Below, piece after piece: positions 1-12,603 of a stretch of 64,000 nt of DNA. This stretch comes from Lingula anatina. Taxonomy: Eukaryota > Brachiopoda > Lingulata > Lingulida > Lingulidae. Position 1 is the stretch's first letter. Every line of letters begins with the position of its first letter. The DNA lies in the NCBI RefSeq assembly GCF_001039355.2, contig NW_019775432.1, positions 290,237-354,236 on the forward strand, read 5' to 3'. The position numbers were made by a program, and so were the translations under genes. Below the pieces are notes generated by a model. That model searched no databases, had not been told where the DNA came from, and saw nothing but the letters and a program-made list of their open reading frames with translations.

Positions 1-45
1 NNNNNNNNNNNNNNNNNNNNNNNNNNNNNNNNNNNNNNNNNNNNN
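1..45. other. Assembly gap (N run)
   Basis: Forty-five undetermined bases open the window. Single Ns also occur at 7969, 21698, 41463 and 46977; the first two separate near-identical or identical flanks. Confidence 0.99.
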
Positions 46-1693
46 AAGGAAAAAAAAGCAAGGTTGCCCCCCCCCCCCCCCCCCCGCTGCACTCACTGTG
101 AACTGCAGGCGTACATACGTGCATGCCAGGTCAAGTGAGCAGGTCGCTAATCTAACATCTCGAGACTCCATGATAATATTAAGTTTTATGAATCTATTAG
201 GAGTCAGTCAAGGCCGCTTTTACACATTGCACAAACACATCTGTATGTGATGACTAATCTGACTAACGAGGGCAATATTCACAAAAACAAGTCCGATAAC
301 GCGACCTTGCCTATCTTGTACAGTTTATCATTATGGCATCCTGAGATTTAGTGTCCATTCCCAATGGAACTACATTCTACGTAGGTCGCATCAACGCCGC
401 AGGGACCAATGCTATAATATGACTGCTCATGTAAAATGCAGGTATTTGACTGAGGTCAAGTGACTCTTAATACTTACTTAATTGCTAGTAGATGCAACAT
501 AACATAACCTGCCTCCACTACCCTTTCTGACGAAGTGATTTTAGAAAAAAAATGTGCAAATTGTGAAATTTTGTGGAGTTCAACTTATGAAAATAATAGC
601 CAGGAATTTGATGATGATGATGATGATGGGGGGGGGGGGAGTCATTCAGTAGAATAAGCTTGGGGTAAGGGCCCTTCTAGCCTGGATTAAGCCTATGGCA
701 AAGAGAGGGTCTAAATAAAATTACCCTTTGACAATGTTTGTTACAACTAAAATTCGATGTTAAATAGGAATACTTTTTAAACTCTGAAAATATCCTGAAG
801 ATCTACAAGTCTTTTGACCTCAACAAACTTCCCAGGCTCGTGGCCATTTTCAGACCACTGAAAGGCTGGAACGGAAATTTTATCTCATATTTTATTCCTG
901 TGATCAGCTAAAGGCTTTCTCTTGGGAAAGAGGCTGCTGACTGTACCTGTAGGCCCTTCGCTGATAAAAAGCTGTTGTTGATACCCTAATCGCTTAAAAT
1001 CATAATTTTGATTGCATTTACTTAATGATGCCTTTTTCAAGTGTTTCCATAAATAGACCCGTGTCTAGTGTACGTAGATATATGGCCTAAAGTAGTCAAA
1101 CATAGATGTGCTTGGTCATTATTTCTAAATATTTTTCAAGCAAAAGTAGACTTCTAAGTTTCAGAGAAAGCAAACGTTTTTTAATCTATCTATGCCATAT
1201 CTCTCTTTAACAGTAAGAAACAACCGTTTTTTTACTGAAGACCGAAGTAAATTTTAAAAATTTTAGAAAGACTTTTTTTAATGAGATTAAACATAGTTTC
1301 TGTATACAATGGCTTTATGAACTTTTACGGTATAGCGATTATAGGACCTAATGAATACATACATGGTATTGTTCTTGCATCTTTATATTCTCTCTCTATC
1401 AGGATATGTGTTCCGCAGTGTCCTAAGTTATGTGAAACAGAGAAATATTGGGTCATAAATCTCAGTAGTTTTGCTAAAGCATTTGAGAAAAAGCTACTGA
1501 AATCTGTGTATTTTTAACGTGAATAATAAGAAGGATAAAACAGAAAAAGAAAAGTAAAGAAAAGACAACAGATGCGAGACATGGCCATAAATAAAGTAAC
1601 AAAAAGAGTTATTAAAAAAAAAAAGAAATTTGGAGATTGCTGTGAGAACTCATCTGTCATAATCTTGATTAACGCGTATTTGAATGCAGCCAA
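46..1693. other. Intergenic, no gene recognised
   Basis: AT-rich sequence with a poly-C run (about 68-85) and a GAT trinucleotide run followed by poly-G (about 608-639). The open frames are short and show no recognisable motif or convincing splice structure. Confidence 0.6.
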
Positions 1694-1765
1694 TCCTCGA
1701 TAGTATAGTGGTGAGTATCTCCGCCTGTCACGCGGGAGACCGGGGTTCAATTCCCCGTCGGGGAG
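1694..1765 (+). tRNA. tRNA-Asp (anticodon GTC)
   Basis: A 72-nt cloverleaf can be folded by eye. The 7-bp acceptor stem pairs 1694-1700 with 1758-1764 (one T-G wobble) and the discriminator G is 1765. The anticodon stem TCCGC/GCGGG encloses the loop CTGTCAC with GTC at 1727-1729. The T arm CGGGG-TTCAATT-CCCCG also carries the B box, and the D region carries an A box. No CCA is encoded, as expected for a eukaryotic nuclear gene. There is no intron. Mismatches are minimal, so this looks like a functional gene and not a SINE fossil. Confidence 0.95.
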
Positions 1766-3134
1766 GCACATAATATTTTTGTCATCTTTCACCATCATCA
1801 TTTTTAAGTTGGTTGTTCTTTAAATTTAATTAACAAAATTATTATAAACTACTCATCAATAATGTTAGGTTAGTTAATGATAAAGTGCATTGACTTAATT
1901 TGAGACCTTCTGCATATTGTTCAACGGGGTGAAGTGGTTAGAGCGTTACAGTTGCAACGTCTTTTCAACCGAAATGCGTTATGGGGTCTCCTCTGACACA
2001 ATCATATATCACACCTGGCCATTCATGTCAATTTCCCTTCAAATCAATAAATACATATAAACGCTTTAAAAAAAGGAATGTGAGTACTACTAGGCCTACT
2101 ACTAGGTCAAAGTTCTCAATTTAAAATACATTCTTCCTTGCACTTGCATAAACTTTTGTTATATCTTCCGTTTCATAATTTGCAAGTGCGTGCTCGATTG
2201 AGAATTTTTTGTACTTCACTCATTTGTTCTAATCACTAAGAGGACACCCGTGTGATAAAAACATGAAAAAGAAAAGAGATTTTAAAACATTTCTTTCATC
2301 CATAAGACGCGTTTCAGCTGCAAAGGGTGAGTTGGCCTGCACCACCGGAAAATTATATTCCACTCACTGTTTCCTTAAAAATAAATTTTCAGACGGCAAA
2401 CTGCTTGTGACGCTCATATGACGCTAAACTAAACGGACGCCAATCCTCTTAGGAAGTTCAAAGCCAAATCCTGTCGGAGTAATTAAGTCATATGTGCTTG
2501 CGTATTTCGAGAGCTGCTTAATCGACTGAAACATAATAACGTTATGCCCAGCACGCCAGCATCAGCTGTTTAAAATCGCTGGAAGACTCTCAAGGATCTT
2601 GCCGTGAATTGTAATTCATTAGTGGTTGGCCGAACGCATTCCCAGCGCTGTTCTGTTGTAGGAAGGTTTACTCAAAGCCCGTTGGTTGCGGGCGAAAGTG
2701 TGCTCCCCGACAGAAATAGATTGACCACATAATTACTGTACGAGCGGTGATTGCCATTTTATGATACGCAGGCACGAAACACCTGCAACATTTGAAATTA
2801 TCATGGGTATTTTTTTCTTCACTTTTTATGCACGCACAATTTTTTAATAGCTACTCAGACACTTTTTCACATCTGAGATTAATTTTTCAGAAAACTATGA
2901 CCTGCAAAATGCTTTACTACCGCTGATACAAAGAACTTGTGAGAACGAACAAGATATTCGATTTACCCTTCTCAGCTTCGCACCGAAGAATTTCGCTAAG
3001 CCAGCGAGGTTCAGCGCCTTCCGACGCTAAGGTTGTGTTAAACAGATTTAACCGACGAAAGCGTTGGCTTTTAAATTTGCTGCCCTGACCCACTGGAGAA
3101 AATCACTAGGAGTGAGGCTTTTCAAGTGGCAAAA
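1766..3134. other. Intergenic between tRNA and Ig gene
   Basis: No coding region is recognised. A short stretch at about 1921-1990 vaguely resembles a tRNA 5' half but has no B box, so it is not called. The last few hundred bases should hold the promoter of the downstream Ig gene; no clear TATA box was identified. Confidence 0.45.
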
Positions 3135-6026
3135 ATGGAGTCTCTGTACACTTTACTATTTCTCATTGGGACCGTATGGTTTCCGCAGGTAAGATCTTTT
3201 CATTGTTATTCTCCTGCGCTTACTTAGTGTATGGAGTATTTACCCAATATGTGCATGTATATTGTAGCCTTTACTCAATTGTAGAATATATAGTGCTCCT
3301 GCATACAAGACAAGCACGGTACATCTAGTTCATGTGCCTGACATGTTTTGCTTCTCCCGTTAAGGCATTAATTGAAAATACAGGCCGTGCCTCCATTTAT
3401 TCGCGCAGATTTTCGTTGATTGAAGTACTGATTGCCTAAAAATTCTCCAATTCAGTAGTAAATTGATATCATATCTACTATTTATGCCAATGGTAAGGCT
3501 GAACCACTGCTGCTCGGGTCTATGACAATACGGCGGGGTGAGGGAGGGACTTCCTTCCGAATTGAATACTCAGCGATGAAAAAACCCAATGTGTTGTGGT
3601 CATTGCCGACTGGAATGCTGCTCACAGATAGCCGACTCCCCGGTCAAGAGAGAGAATTCAGTGAGTAGATCGCGCTAGCTGTTTTATATTTGGTTTCAAA
3701 TTTACATTGCTCAGCCTGTCAACAAATTAATTTCTTACACTGTTGCGCGCAAGGAAGTTGTTTATCGTTAAACACAGACGTTTGTTTATAAACATCTTGC
3801 TTCTATAGTCAGCAAGTTAATTTTTGTGTCTGAAACATCAGAGGTTGCGACAAAAGTCTTAGGTGCACACACACACACACATGCAAGCGCGCGTACACAC
3901 ACATGCGTACACACATGCAATATTAAGCACAGTGGGTTAAAACTATCTAAATGCTTTTATTCAAGCAGAGTGTGACCTACATTTGTTTATAAATTACGTC
4001 CCGGCGAGCGCTTGCCAAATACACAACTGTCGCTGAAGAAATAAACAGCTAAATTAAAAATAGGCAGTTTCGGTGCAGCTGTGCGGTCTGATGTCAGACA
4101 GGCCGTCAAAAGTGACACTTCCCGCTCTCACAGCTATATTGCAAGAAACAGCAAACGGTTCAATGTCGATAACTTTCTAATTAATCGTTCCTTTAATACA
4201 CATCTCACAAAACCTCCATCATTTCCCTAAACTGCGTTGTAGGCCAGAGATCACTTAAAATCAAGTAGTGGAAGTACTGGCAAAAGTCCACTGATGAAAT
4301 CGAAGCATGAGTGCGTTATCTTCACATTGAAGGACAGTTTTTCTATTCATTTCTTCAGCGCGTTTATATACATCGCTTTTATAATTTCATTCGAACCAAA
4401 CGGGTTTCATTGCCATTACTGTTTTGTCTCTCCATCCTGCTGTACAATTTCGATGCTATGCTTTCATGCTTATTCGGTAAAACGCCAAAGCATGCAACAG
4501 TCGCGCAATACAAACCAATGTAAATGCTCGTTTTATTTCACCACGAATTACTCTGTAATTCCCCATTTGTATTGCATAAATAAAAAAATCTGAATATCTG
4601 AGATCTGAAGAAAATAAAACGATCACAGCACGCGTTAACACCCCTTTGTGGTGTTTGCTTTCAGGCTCCCTTGCAGCGGATGAGGCGAACTTGACCCACA
4701 GTTTCACTAACAAGACCGGACAGGGAGACGTCACACTGCAATTTTACAACGTGGACGAATCCCGTATAGCGGTCAACCACGTGGTCTACATTTACGAGCT
4801 TGGGCGTGGTCTTCACACACACAGGAAGGTAATGATCTCTCCGAGGTCAATGTGACCTCAAGCGGAATCTTGATCACTTGTGTTAAAATGTTCAATTTTA
4901 ATCTCGTATCTACAATATAAGGCAGGCTCGTAGCCAGCAATTTCAAAAGGGGGTTCTTTTTCTGAAAAAAGTGGACCTTTCAGCATGAAACCTTCGTGTA
5001 CCTAGAAAAAATTTTACCCAGAAGATAACTTTTCCGGCAAAATGGTTCTTTCGAATCCCCCGAACCCCCCTGGCTACGGGCCTCCCTGAGATCCTCACAG
5101 CCAATACTTCAGCATGACAACAGACCTGCTTGCCATTTGGCGTCAGCTAGCTTGCATGTATTCACCAGGGGTTGTCGTTTTTAAAGTGAAAGCCACAGGA
5201 AAACGGGTTTCCTATTGCCAGTAAAGCAGTATAAGATTAAAGGGAAAAGGCTTGCGGTTAGCTTAGTAATTTTAAATTCAGTATTTTAGATTAATTTAGA
5301 TGTGTTACAGTTTTTAAGGTTATCAGATCCACAAGTACTTTAACAGAAATTCAAAATTGATCGTTAGCGGCCTATTTGGTACAATATCTATTTCTATCTC
5401 ATAAAAAAATGAGCTTTAAACTTCATAGCCCGACTGGCCTCAACGTCATATCCACGCGTGATAGTTTTTTTTAATATCTCAACTACGTTGGTTGTCTTTC
5501 GGGAAGTCTTAATATACTAAATATCAACTTTCATTCATTTTCAAAGGAAATATATGGAATCTCCGGAATGAGGAACTACAAGATAAGTTTCAATCTCACC
5601 AACGTCAATCTCAACAACCTCACCGACGCCATCTTGGTTTTCCCACAATTCGTCCCTCCTCCAAAGAGTTTCGACCTCAGCGCCCTGGGCGGCAATATCA
5701 ACATATCATGTGGTGTCGAAATCACACAGAGTGTCGGCAGCGTCCAGGGTGTCTATTTCAAACGCTACAAAGTCCGCTCTGGCTGGACGAATTTGAACGA
5801 GTTAACCGCCATGGTCTATAGAGAGACCCTGTCCAATGGAAGGTTTGTCATGTTGGAGTTGAAAAACATCGAGGACAGGGACACCGGTTATTACAGTTGT
5901 GGGGCAGATACCATACAGGCAGTTCAGAATACCGAGGGAACGATGGAATTTAACGTCCTAGTGAAGGCGGAGACTTTGACAAAAATCCGATACGTAGGTC
6001 CCAAGTTTCTTCCTCCTCGGGGTTAG
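3135..6026 (+). CDS. Secreted Ig-domain protein (partial model)
   Basis: Three exons are proposed. Exon 1 (3135-3188) encodes a hydrophobic signal peptide (MESLYTLLFLIGTVW...) ending at CAG|GTAAGA. Exon 2 (4665-4828) follows TTTGCTTTCAG and ends AAG|GTAATG. Exon 3 (5547-6026) follows TTTTCAAAG and ends in TAG. Exons 2 and 3 join in phase 0 and encode one cysteine-poor Ig-like half-domain and one V-type Ig domain with B-strand NISCGV and F-strand DTGYYSCGA. Several N-glycosylation sequons are present (NLT, NKT, NIS), which fits secretion. No membrane segment follows, so it may be secreted. Exon 1 ends in phase 0 but exon 2 opens in phase 1, so an exon is missing from the model or exon 1 is wrongly linked. 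A cryptic donor TAC|GTAGGT near 5991 could extend the gene. The domain call is firm; function and full structure are unknown. Confidence 0.6.
4921..5090. mobile_element. hAT-like MITE in intron 2 of Ig gene
   Basis: The left end CAGGCTCGTAGCCAG and the right end CTGGCTACGGGCCTC are near-perfect inverted copies. The termini resemble the CAGG...CCTG ends of non-autonomous hAT elements. An 8-bp target duplication could not be confirmed, so the family assignment is tentative. Confidence 0.5.
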
Positions 6027-6689
6027 ATGTCGGAACGAACTTTTGAGGAATTCAGGGACTTGCTGAGAATGTTTTGTATAAATATCTTGAGTGAAAGATA
6101 CATGTTGCAAGGGCAAGTATTTGCAACGACAGTTTCTAGGAAATACGCACAGTAACTGCAGTTAAATTTGAATTTCAATTTAAACATTGATAAAGGCACT
6201 GAGATAGACCAAGCCCTGAACAAGGCTGGTAAACCAGAAACTGCAGAACTGTAGAGCAATGTAAGTGCTCGGAATCTCTGTCCATATCTTGGTTCATATA
6301 AGAGACAAGGAAGCAACAAATGCGGCAGCACTGCAGCATGTGAGTGACGGCGAGTTTTCCATACTAACTCAATTAATATCATGCTCCTCAAATACTGAAA
6401 ATATCTGTAGCGAGAGCTACAGCGCAAACAGAAACATTTTCTTTGCAAAGCCAGGATGAGGTTGAGACTTAATTGTTGGTAACAGTTAGAGGCGGACACC
6501 TTTAAGGCATTTCTTAGCAACTGTCTCTCCATACTCTTACATGTACAAGAAATTTTTATATCAAATGTATGTGGTTGTATACTTGATAAAAACTTAAACA
6601 CTCAAGATTTTATACATTAGCGCTTTGTCTTGACAAGAAATTAACCTCAACTTAGGTAAACACCTCCTTAGACGGGCTACTTCATAAGG
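6027..6689. other. 3' flank of Ig gene, no gene recognised
   Basis: A long minus-strand frame (6023-6601) has no recognisable motif, and no clear AATAAA was seen on the plus strand. It is treated as untranslated or intergenic. Confidence 0.4.
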
Positions 6690-6924
6690 AATGTAAGGCT
6701 GTATTCCCAGAGCTTTTAGATCGATCTATCCCCGCGGGGAGTCTCACTAGATTACTGTCAGATAATCCGGCTTAAATGTCCGTCCCGCCTACTACAAGCT
6801 GTAAGGGGGTAATTATCTTTCGTGTCCGCTCGGCTGACAGTTATTTAGCGTGAACCCCCAGGGAGTTAGGTCGATCTAAAGTAGATCGATCTAATCTCTG
6901 GAAATGGGGTCTAAGACTGCATTT
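6690..6924. mobile_element. Palindromic MITE (family A)
   Basis: The left half (AATGTAAGGCTGTATTCCCAG...) is an imperfect reverse complement of the right half ending ...CTAAGACTGCATTT. Both arms contain AGATCGATCTA-type boxes and a CCCCxGGGGAG core. A relative lies in reverse orientation at about 34195-34345, which shows a dispersed family. There is no coding capacity. Confidence 0.65.
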
Positions 6925-7968
6925 CAGTTTGCCACGGCGATTTGATTTTCTAAGTACGTATATAGGTTTTTACGTCAATTCATTTTGTTAGAAAAATAGT
7001 ATCATGGGTAAGTATCAAGGACAAAGACAAGGAAACGTTTCGGATAAGTAGTGTACATACCAACAAAGTTTTATTCTTATCATTCAGTTTTTTAACGTTC
7101 CTTATATACAAAATTGTAGTGTCGTCAATGCGATGAAAATACCGGTACAAACCGAGTAATTTCATCTGCATATGCTGTTTATCTAGAACCCATAGGTATA
7201 TGTGAGGAAATAATAATTACTCATTAAATTGTGATGGCCAATAACTTTATTACGTCCGGTCATTTTGTGTTGCATAATTTGTGGCATGTGGCATCTCTTG
7301 TGAAAGAGACATCTATCGAACAGGTGCAGGGCAGACTGAAAAAAATACACAAACTGCTGTAAACTAATTACTTCCTAGCACTTTCAACTTTTTTCTATAA
7401 TGCTTTAAAAATGTACATAGCCATATTAAGTTCCAGCGGCAAATATTAGTACACGTTTCTCCGAATAACCTTTAATTTTCAAACATTTTCTATGAAATAT
7501 TTTGAAAAACTGAATTTAAAGTTTTTTTACATTATCAAAGACCTGTACAAACCTTGTGTTCTTTCGACGAACACACGTATCTGGTTATTTCTATTGAACT
7601 TGTACTTGAAGAGCATGGTGCAGTCGTCGTCAGTCCGAAAACGACACATAAAGCCACGCGGTCGGCCTGAAAGGTTATTATTAACAAATATATCCGACAA
7701 ATGTTGAGTTAATTGTCACAAGTGTAGTACAACAGATACTAGATTATGAATAATGCAATTAGGGCTACAGCACATACAAAACACATCAAGAATTACTAAC
7801 GTGAGAAAAGAGAATAAATTGCGTCAGAACATCATCCATACCCATAAACACAACATACCGTGAATATATAATAGATTTATTATATCAATAATTTGTTTTT
7901 ATACACACAAATACGAGCAAATGTGTATGCACCTTCTCAAAAAGACAGGTCTGCTGCACTCTCTGTGG
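6764..7968. repeat. First copy of 1.2-kb duplicated block
   Basis: This block is nearly identical to 7970-9200, with scattered substitutions and short indels. It stops exactly at the single N (7969), where the second copy restarts at the block's beginning. It contains a second copy of an integrin-tail exon at 7553-7666 (-), which differs by one amino acid (Leu for Arg after CTM). Most likely it is two unmerged overlapping contig ends or haplotypes; a true tandem duplication is the alternative. Confidence 0.85.
7553..7666 (-). pseudogene. Second copy of integrin tail exon
   Basis: A 114-nt exon copy inside the first duplicated block, with intact flanking splice sites (CTTTCAG, ACAAG|GTTTGT). 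It is probably the same exon represented twice because contig ends were not merged, and not an extra exon of the gene. Confidence 0.6.
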
Positions 7969-7969
7969 N

Positions 7970-9200
7970 AATCCGACTTAAATGTCCGTCCCGCCTACTA
8001 CAAGCTGTAAGGGGGTAATTATCTTTCGTGTCCGCTCGGCTGACAGCTATTTAGCGTGAACCCCCAGGGAGTTAGGTCGATCTAAAGTAGATCGATATAA
8101 TCTCTGGAAATGGGGTCTAAGACTGCATTTCAGTTTGCCACGGCGATTTGATTTTCTAAGTACGTATCTAGGTTTTTACGTAAATTCATTTTGTTAGAAA
8201 AATAGTGTCATGGGTAAGTATCAAGGACAAAGACAAGGAAACGTTTCGGATAAGTAGTGTACATATCAACAAAGTTTTATTCATATCATTCAGTTTTTTT
8301 AACGTTCCTTATATACAAAATTGTTGTGTCGTCAATGCGATGAAAATACCGGTACAAACTGAGTAATTTCATCTTCATATGCTGTTTATGTAGAACCCAT
8401 AGGTATATGTGAGGAAATAATAATTACTCATTAAATTGTGATGGTCAATTACTTTATTACGTCCGGTCATTTTGTGTTGCATAATTTGTGGCATGTGGCA
8501 TCTCTCGTGAAAGAGACATCTATCGACCAGGTGCAGGGCAGACTGGAAAATAATACACAAACTGCTGTAAACTAATTACTTCCTAGCACTTTCAACTTTT
8601 TTCTATAATGCTTTAAAAATGAACATAGTCATATTAAGTTCCAGCGGCAAATATTAGTACACGTACACTGTATCTCCGAATAATCTTTAATTTTCAAACA
8701 TTTTCTATGAAATATTTTGAAAAACTGAATTTAAAGTTTTTTTACATTATCAAAGACCTGTACAAACCTTGTGTTCTTTCGACGAACACACGTATCTGGT
8801 TATTTCTATTGAACTTGTATTTGAAGCGCATGGTGCAGTCGTCGTCAGTCCGAAAACGACACATAAAGCCACGTGGTCGGCCTGAAAGGTTGTTATCAAT
8901 AAATTAAACCAAAGAATATAAGTTGAAAAATGTTGAGTTAATTGTCACTAGTGTAGTGCAACAAATACTAGGTTATGATTAATGCAATTAGGGCTACAGC
9001 ACATACAAAACACATCAAGAATTACTAACGTGAAAAAAGAGAAAAAATTGCATCAGAACAACATCATCCATACCCATAAACACAACATACCGTGAATGCA
9101 TATTAGTTTTATAATATCAATAATTTGTTTTTATACACACAAATACGAGCAAATGTGTATGCACCTTCTCAAAGAGACAGGTCTGCTGCACTCTCTGTGG
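7970..9200. repeat. Second copy of 1.2-kb duplicated block
   Basis: Same block as 6764-7968, in direct orientation, after the single N. It continues beyond the first copy's end (CTCTGTGG then TATGACTAC). It carries the exon at 8768-8881 used in the integrin-stalk model. Confidence 0.85.
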
Positions 9201-12200
9201 TATGACTACAAATACATTGAATTTACGGTGTCGCTAATTACGTGCTTATTGCCATTAAAACAGTTTGACCAACATAAATAAATGTATTTCTTTAAATAAG
9301 AAAATTAATGATAAATATCTAACCTGCAATTATTATGCCCATTATGCCCAGATTTGGAAACACCCTCAGGCCACGGTTGCACAAAAAATCTGAAGTCAGA
9401 TTCATGGCTAAGAACTTAATTTCCAACGTTGCATACTCACATGCACATATCTCACCCTATCAGGAACAGTGTAACAGCACTCTCATGGGAATTCTAGTCA
9501 ACTATGCCAGGGCCTCGACTTAAGTTTTTTTGTGAACCTGGGGCCAGGTTTCCATCTACCCTCACCTGCCACGCTGTCCACTACTCTGATATTATATTTG
9601 CGGCAGTCCCGTGCGTACTCCTCCTGATTCAAAGGTCCTCCAAGTCCCAGCATAAACTGAACACACGCCTTCAGCACCTGGCATTTACCTGGACAAGTCT
9701 GGGAAGAGATAAACCGTGGTTTTGATTTACTAAATACATTCAGTCAGTTAGTCGTGTCAATCGTCGGTTAGTTGGTCAGGCCCCTATTTCACACAGACCA
9801 CGAATCCCACGAATCGCCAGGAATTGACAAATTTTAGGATTCGTGAGGATTCGTGAGATTTTGCCAATTTTCTGGTCTAATTCGACACGCTCACGATTCA
9901 TTTACGATACAGGTACGATAGTATTACGAATATTCGTGGGATTCGGCTGGAATCGTGAGATTTTGCCAATTTTCTGGTCTAATTCGACACGCTCTACGAT
10001 TCAGTTACGATACAGGTGCGATAGTGTTACGAATATTCGTGGGATTCGGCTGGAATCGCACGAATATTGTCCAGAAATTCACTACGATTTTTTGGAATCG
10101 GGAGTTCGTGGTCAAAACTATGAACAGCTCAAAATTTTTGCCACCCATTCCCGATTGATCAAGAATTGCAAGAACTTACTACGATTATATACGAATCTGT
10201 TAAGAACTTCACGAACTGATTACGATTCAACCACGAATCCTGAAATTTTCAATGCCTGGCGATTCGTGGGATTCGTGGTCTGTGTGAAATAGGGGCATCA
10301 AAGTTTTTGCCACCCATTCCTGTTGGTCAAGAAGTGCAAGAACTGACAACGAATATATACGAATCTGTTAAGAACTTCACGAACTGATTACGATTCAACC
10401 ACGAATCCTGAAATTTTCAATTCCTGGCGATTCGTGGGATTCGTGGTCTGTGTGAAATAGGGGCATCATATAATCAGTCTATCAGTCGGCTAGTCGAGTT
10501 GGAAGTCAGTCTAGCATCCTGTTAGCCGGTTAATTAGTCAGTCAATCATTCGATCAATCGGTTATTCGGGAGGACGGCTGGTCAGTCTGCAGACGATCAA
10601 ACTTGCCAACCAACCAACCAACTTACCAACCAGCCTTCAAGGATACCAACCAACTCATTGACCGGAAATTACCTCGAATATTAACTAAAACATAGAATCG
10701 AATTCCAAAATATTTTACAAAAAGTATTTAAATGTCAATTTCTGACCATCAAATATCAGTATGCATTAAGTCTTATTTGATAATCACGCTGATTAATACG
10801 AGAGTTAAAAATAATTGCGAAACTATTTCGAAATAAGTTTTACTTACTGGGCAGTCCTCGCACGTGGGTCCAAAGTAATAGGAATCCTGCTCACACCTAC
10901 ACTTTCCACATTCACACTGTCCTTTCCCATTGCATATTTTCTTCAAGGGTGAATAAATTTATAAATATAAGCGGGGAAGTATATACGTTTTTAAAGTAAT
11001 TATTGGCTTTTGAATTAAGAAAACCTGAATCTGAAATAAATCACAAAAGGTTTCTCCTGCGTAAGCTTTTATGAAGTAATTACCACAATTTCTTTCAAAA
11101 CGGCACTCAACCTTCTAGTCTCAAGGCTGTGGACACTATGAAAATTGAATTCTAAAGCATGACCACCTTAAAGTTATAGATGACACATTCTCAAGTTTAA
11201 TCCGTGCCACTCTTTGGAAAATACAAAAGGCAGGTTGGATTATTCTGCGTTGCTGTTAAAATATCAGTGTTTATTTGAATACATGGGTTATTAATAAACT
11301 GAAACAATGTTTTTTTTTGTTGAACGGGGAACCAATAAAACTAGTTAAGAATTGGTGTAGAGTGTATAACCTTTACTTTCGATAAAAACTAACGTTCGCA
11401 ACCCACTGTTGGCGCTTTCTACAACGCTTAAGAAACATCACCTTTTGTATTGCACGTAGCCTTATCCGGAACGCTTTAAAATAGCTTAATTAAATACTTG
11501 TGGTCAGTGAACACTTACTTTTTCTCAATCACTCTTAGGCAGGCTACTTCACAAAATGTGAAAATCTGCGGCACGTCAGTAAAGTACACCATTTGTGAAA
11601 AATTTGTATAATTGTGATTTCCCCCATTATAATCGATGTTTTGTACTATTATACTTCAATATGAAATAAATCCACAGGAATTAAAGCCAGATATAAAACA
11701 GTTATACAAATGTCGCATAAAATGAGTGCATCGTGGGCCATAACGCGAGTCAAATATTTAGTCATTTTGTTATATCTTACCCCATTGCTGGCGACACAAG
11801 AGTTTTGTGATAGAGGGCACTCGCATGCTTCACCAGCGAACCCTTGCTTACACTTACACACCCCGCATTCACATCGGCCTCGGTCTGGTCCACCACAAAT
11901 TTTCTATAAAAAGTTATATTAGAATATACGAATTCGTTGTTCATCAAATTAAAGCGATCACATATTAAACATCTTTGAATAAATGCTGTCCAACAAACGT
12001 AAGCAGGAGTTCAGTATTTAATTAACTAAATCTTAATCAAGACACATATTAATGGAAAAGGGGTTTTGAACAAGCTAGCGGTCTGGATCTCAGCATTACT
12101 GAGGCTTTATATTACTTGCCACGGCTGCCCTACCCCGTTGCTATAGGAACAGGTGACTGAGGAGCATTGACAACTGTCTCCATAGAAACCTGGCTGACAT

Positions 12201-12530
12201 GCGCAATGGCCACAAATACACTCGCCATATCCTGAAACATGGTACGGAATTCATGGCAACAAGGCCAATGCCTAGATATTATGTTGATCTAAATGCAAAA
12301 ATGTATTCAATATATAAATAAATGAATAAAGAACGAGCATGTGTCTTTATTCAATGCAATAGTATGTCTTTTAAAAGAAAAATATCTGTAAGCCATCAGA
12401 ATTGATTAGACTCTCAAAGTGGAAAGGTGGAAAGAATGGGCAAATATTCATTCCTAAGATGTCGTAAACCTGGTGTAACGGGGCTTTATCAACACTTGGG
12501 CCTTGTGCTCTTCAATTGGATAGACTGAGT

Positions 12531-12603
<73 letters not shown>

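Noticed and set aside
1921-1990. tRNA-like stretch after tRNA-Asp
   Set aside because: An A-box-like part is present but no T arm, B box or acceptor pairing.
6023-6601. 192-aa minus-strand open frame after the Ig gene
   Set aside because: No motif, no splice context and composition not typical of a protein; likely chance.
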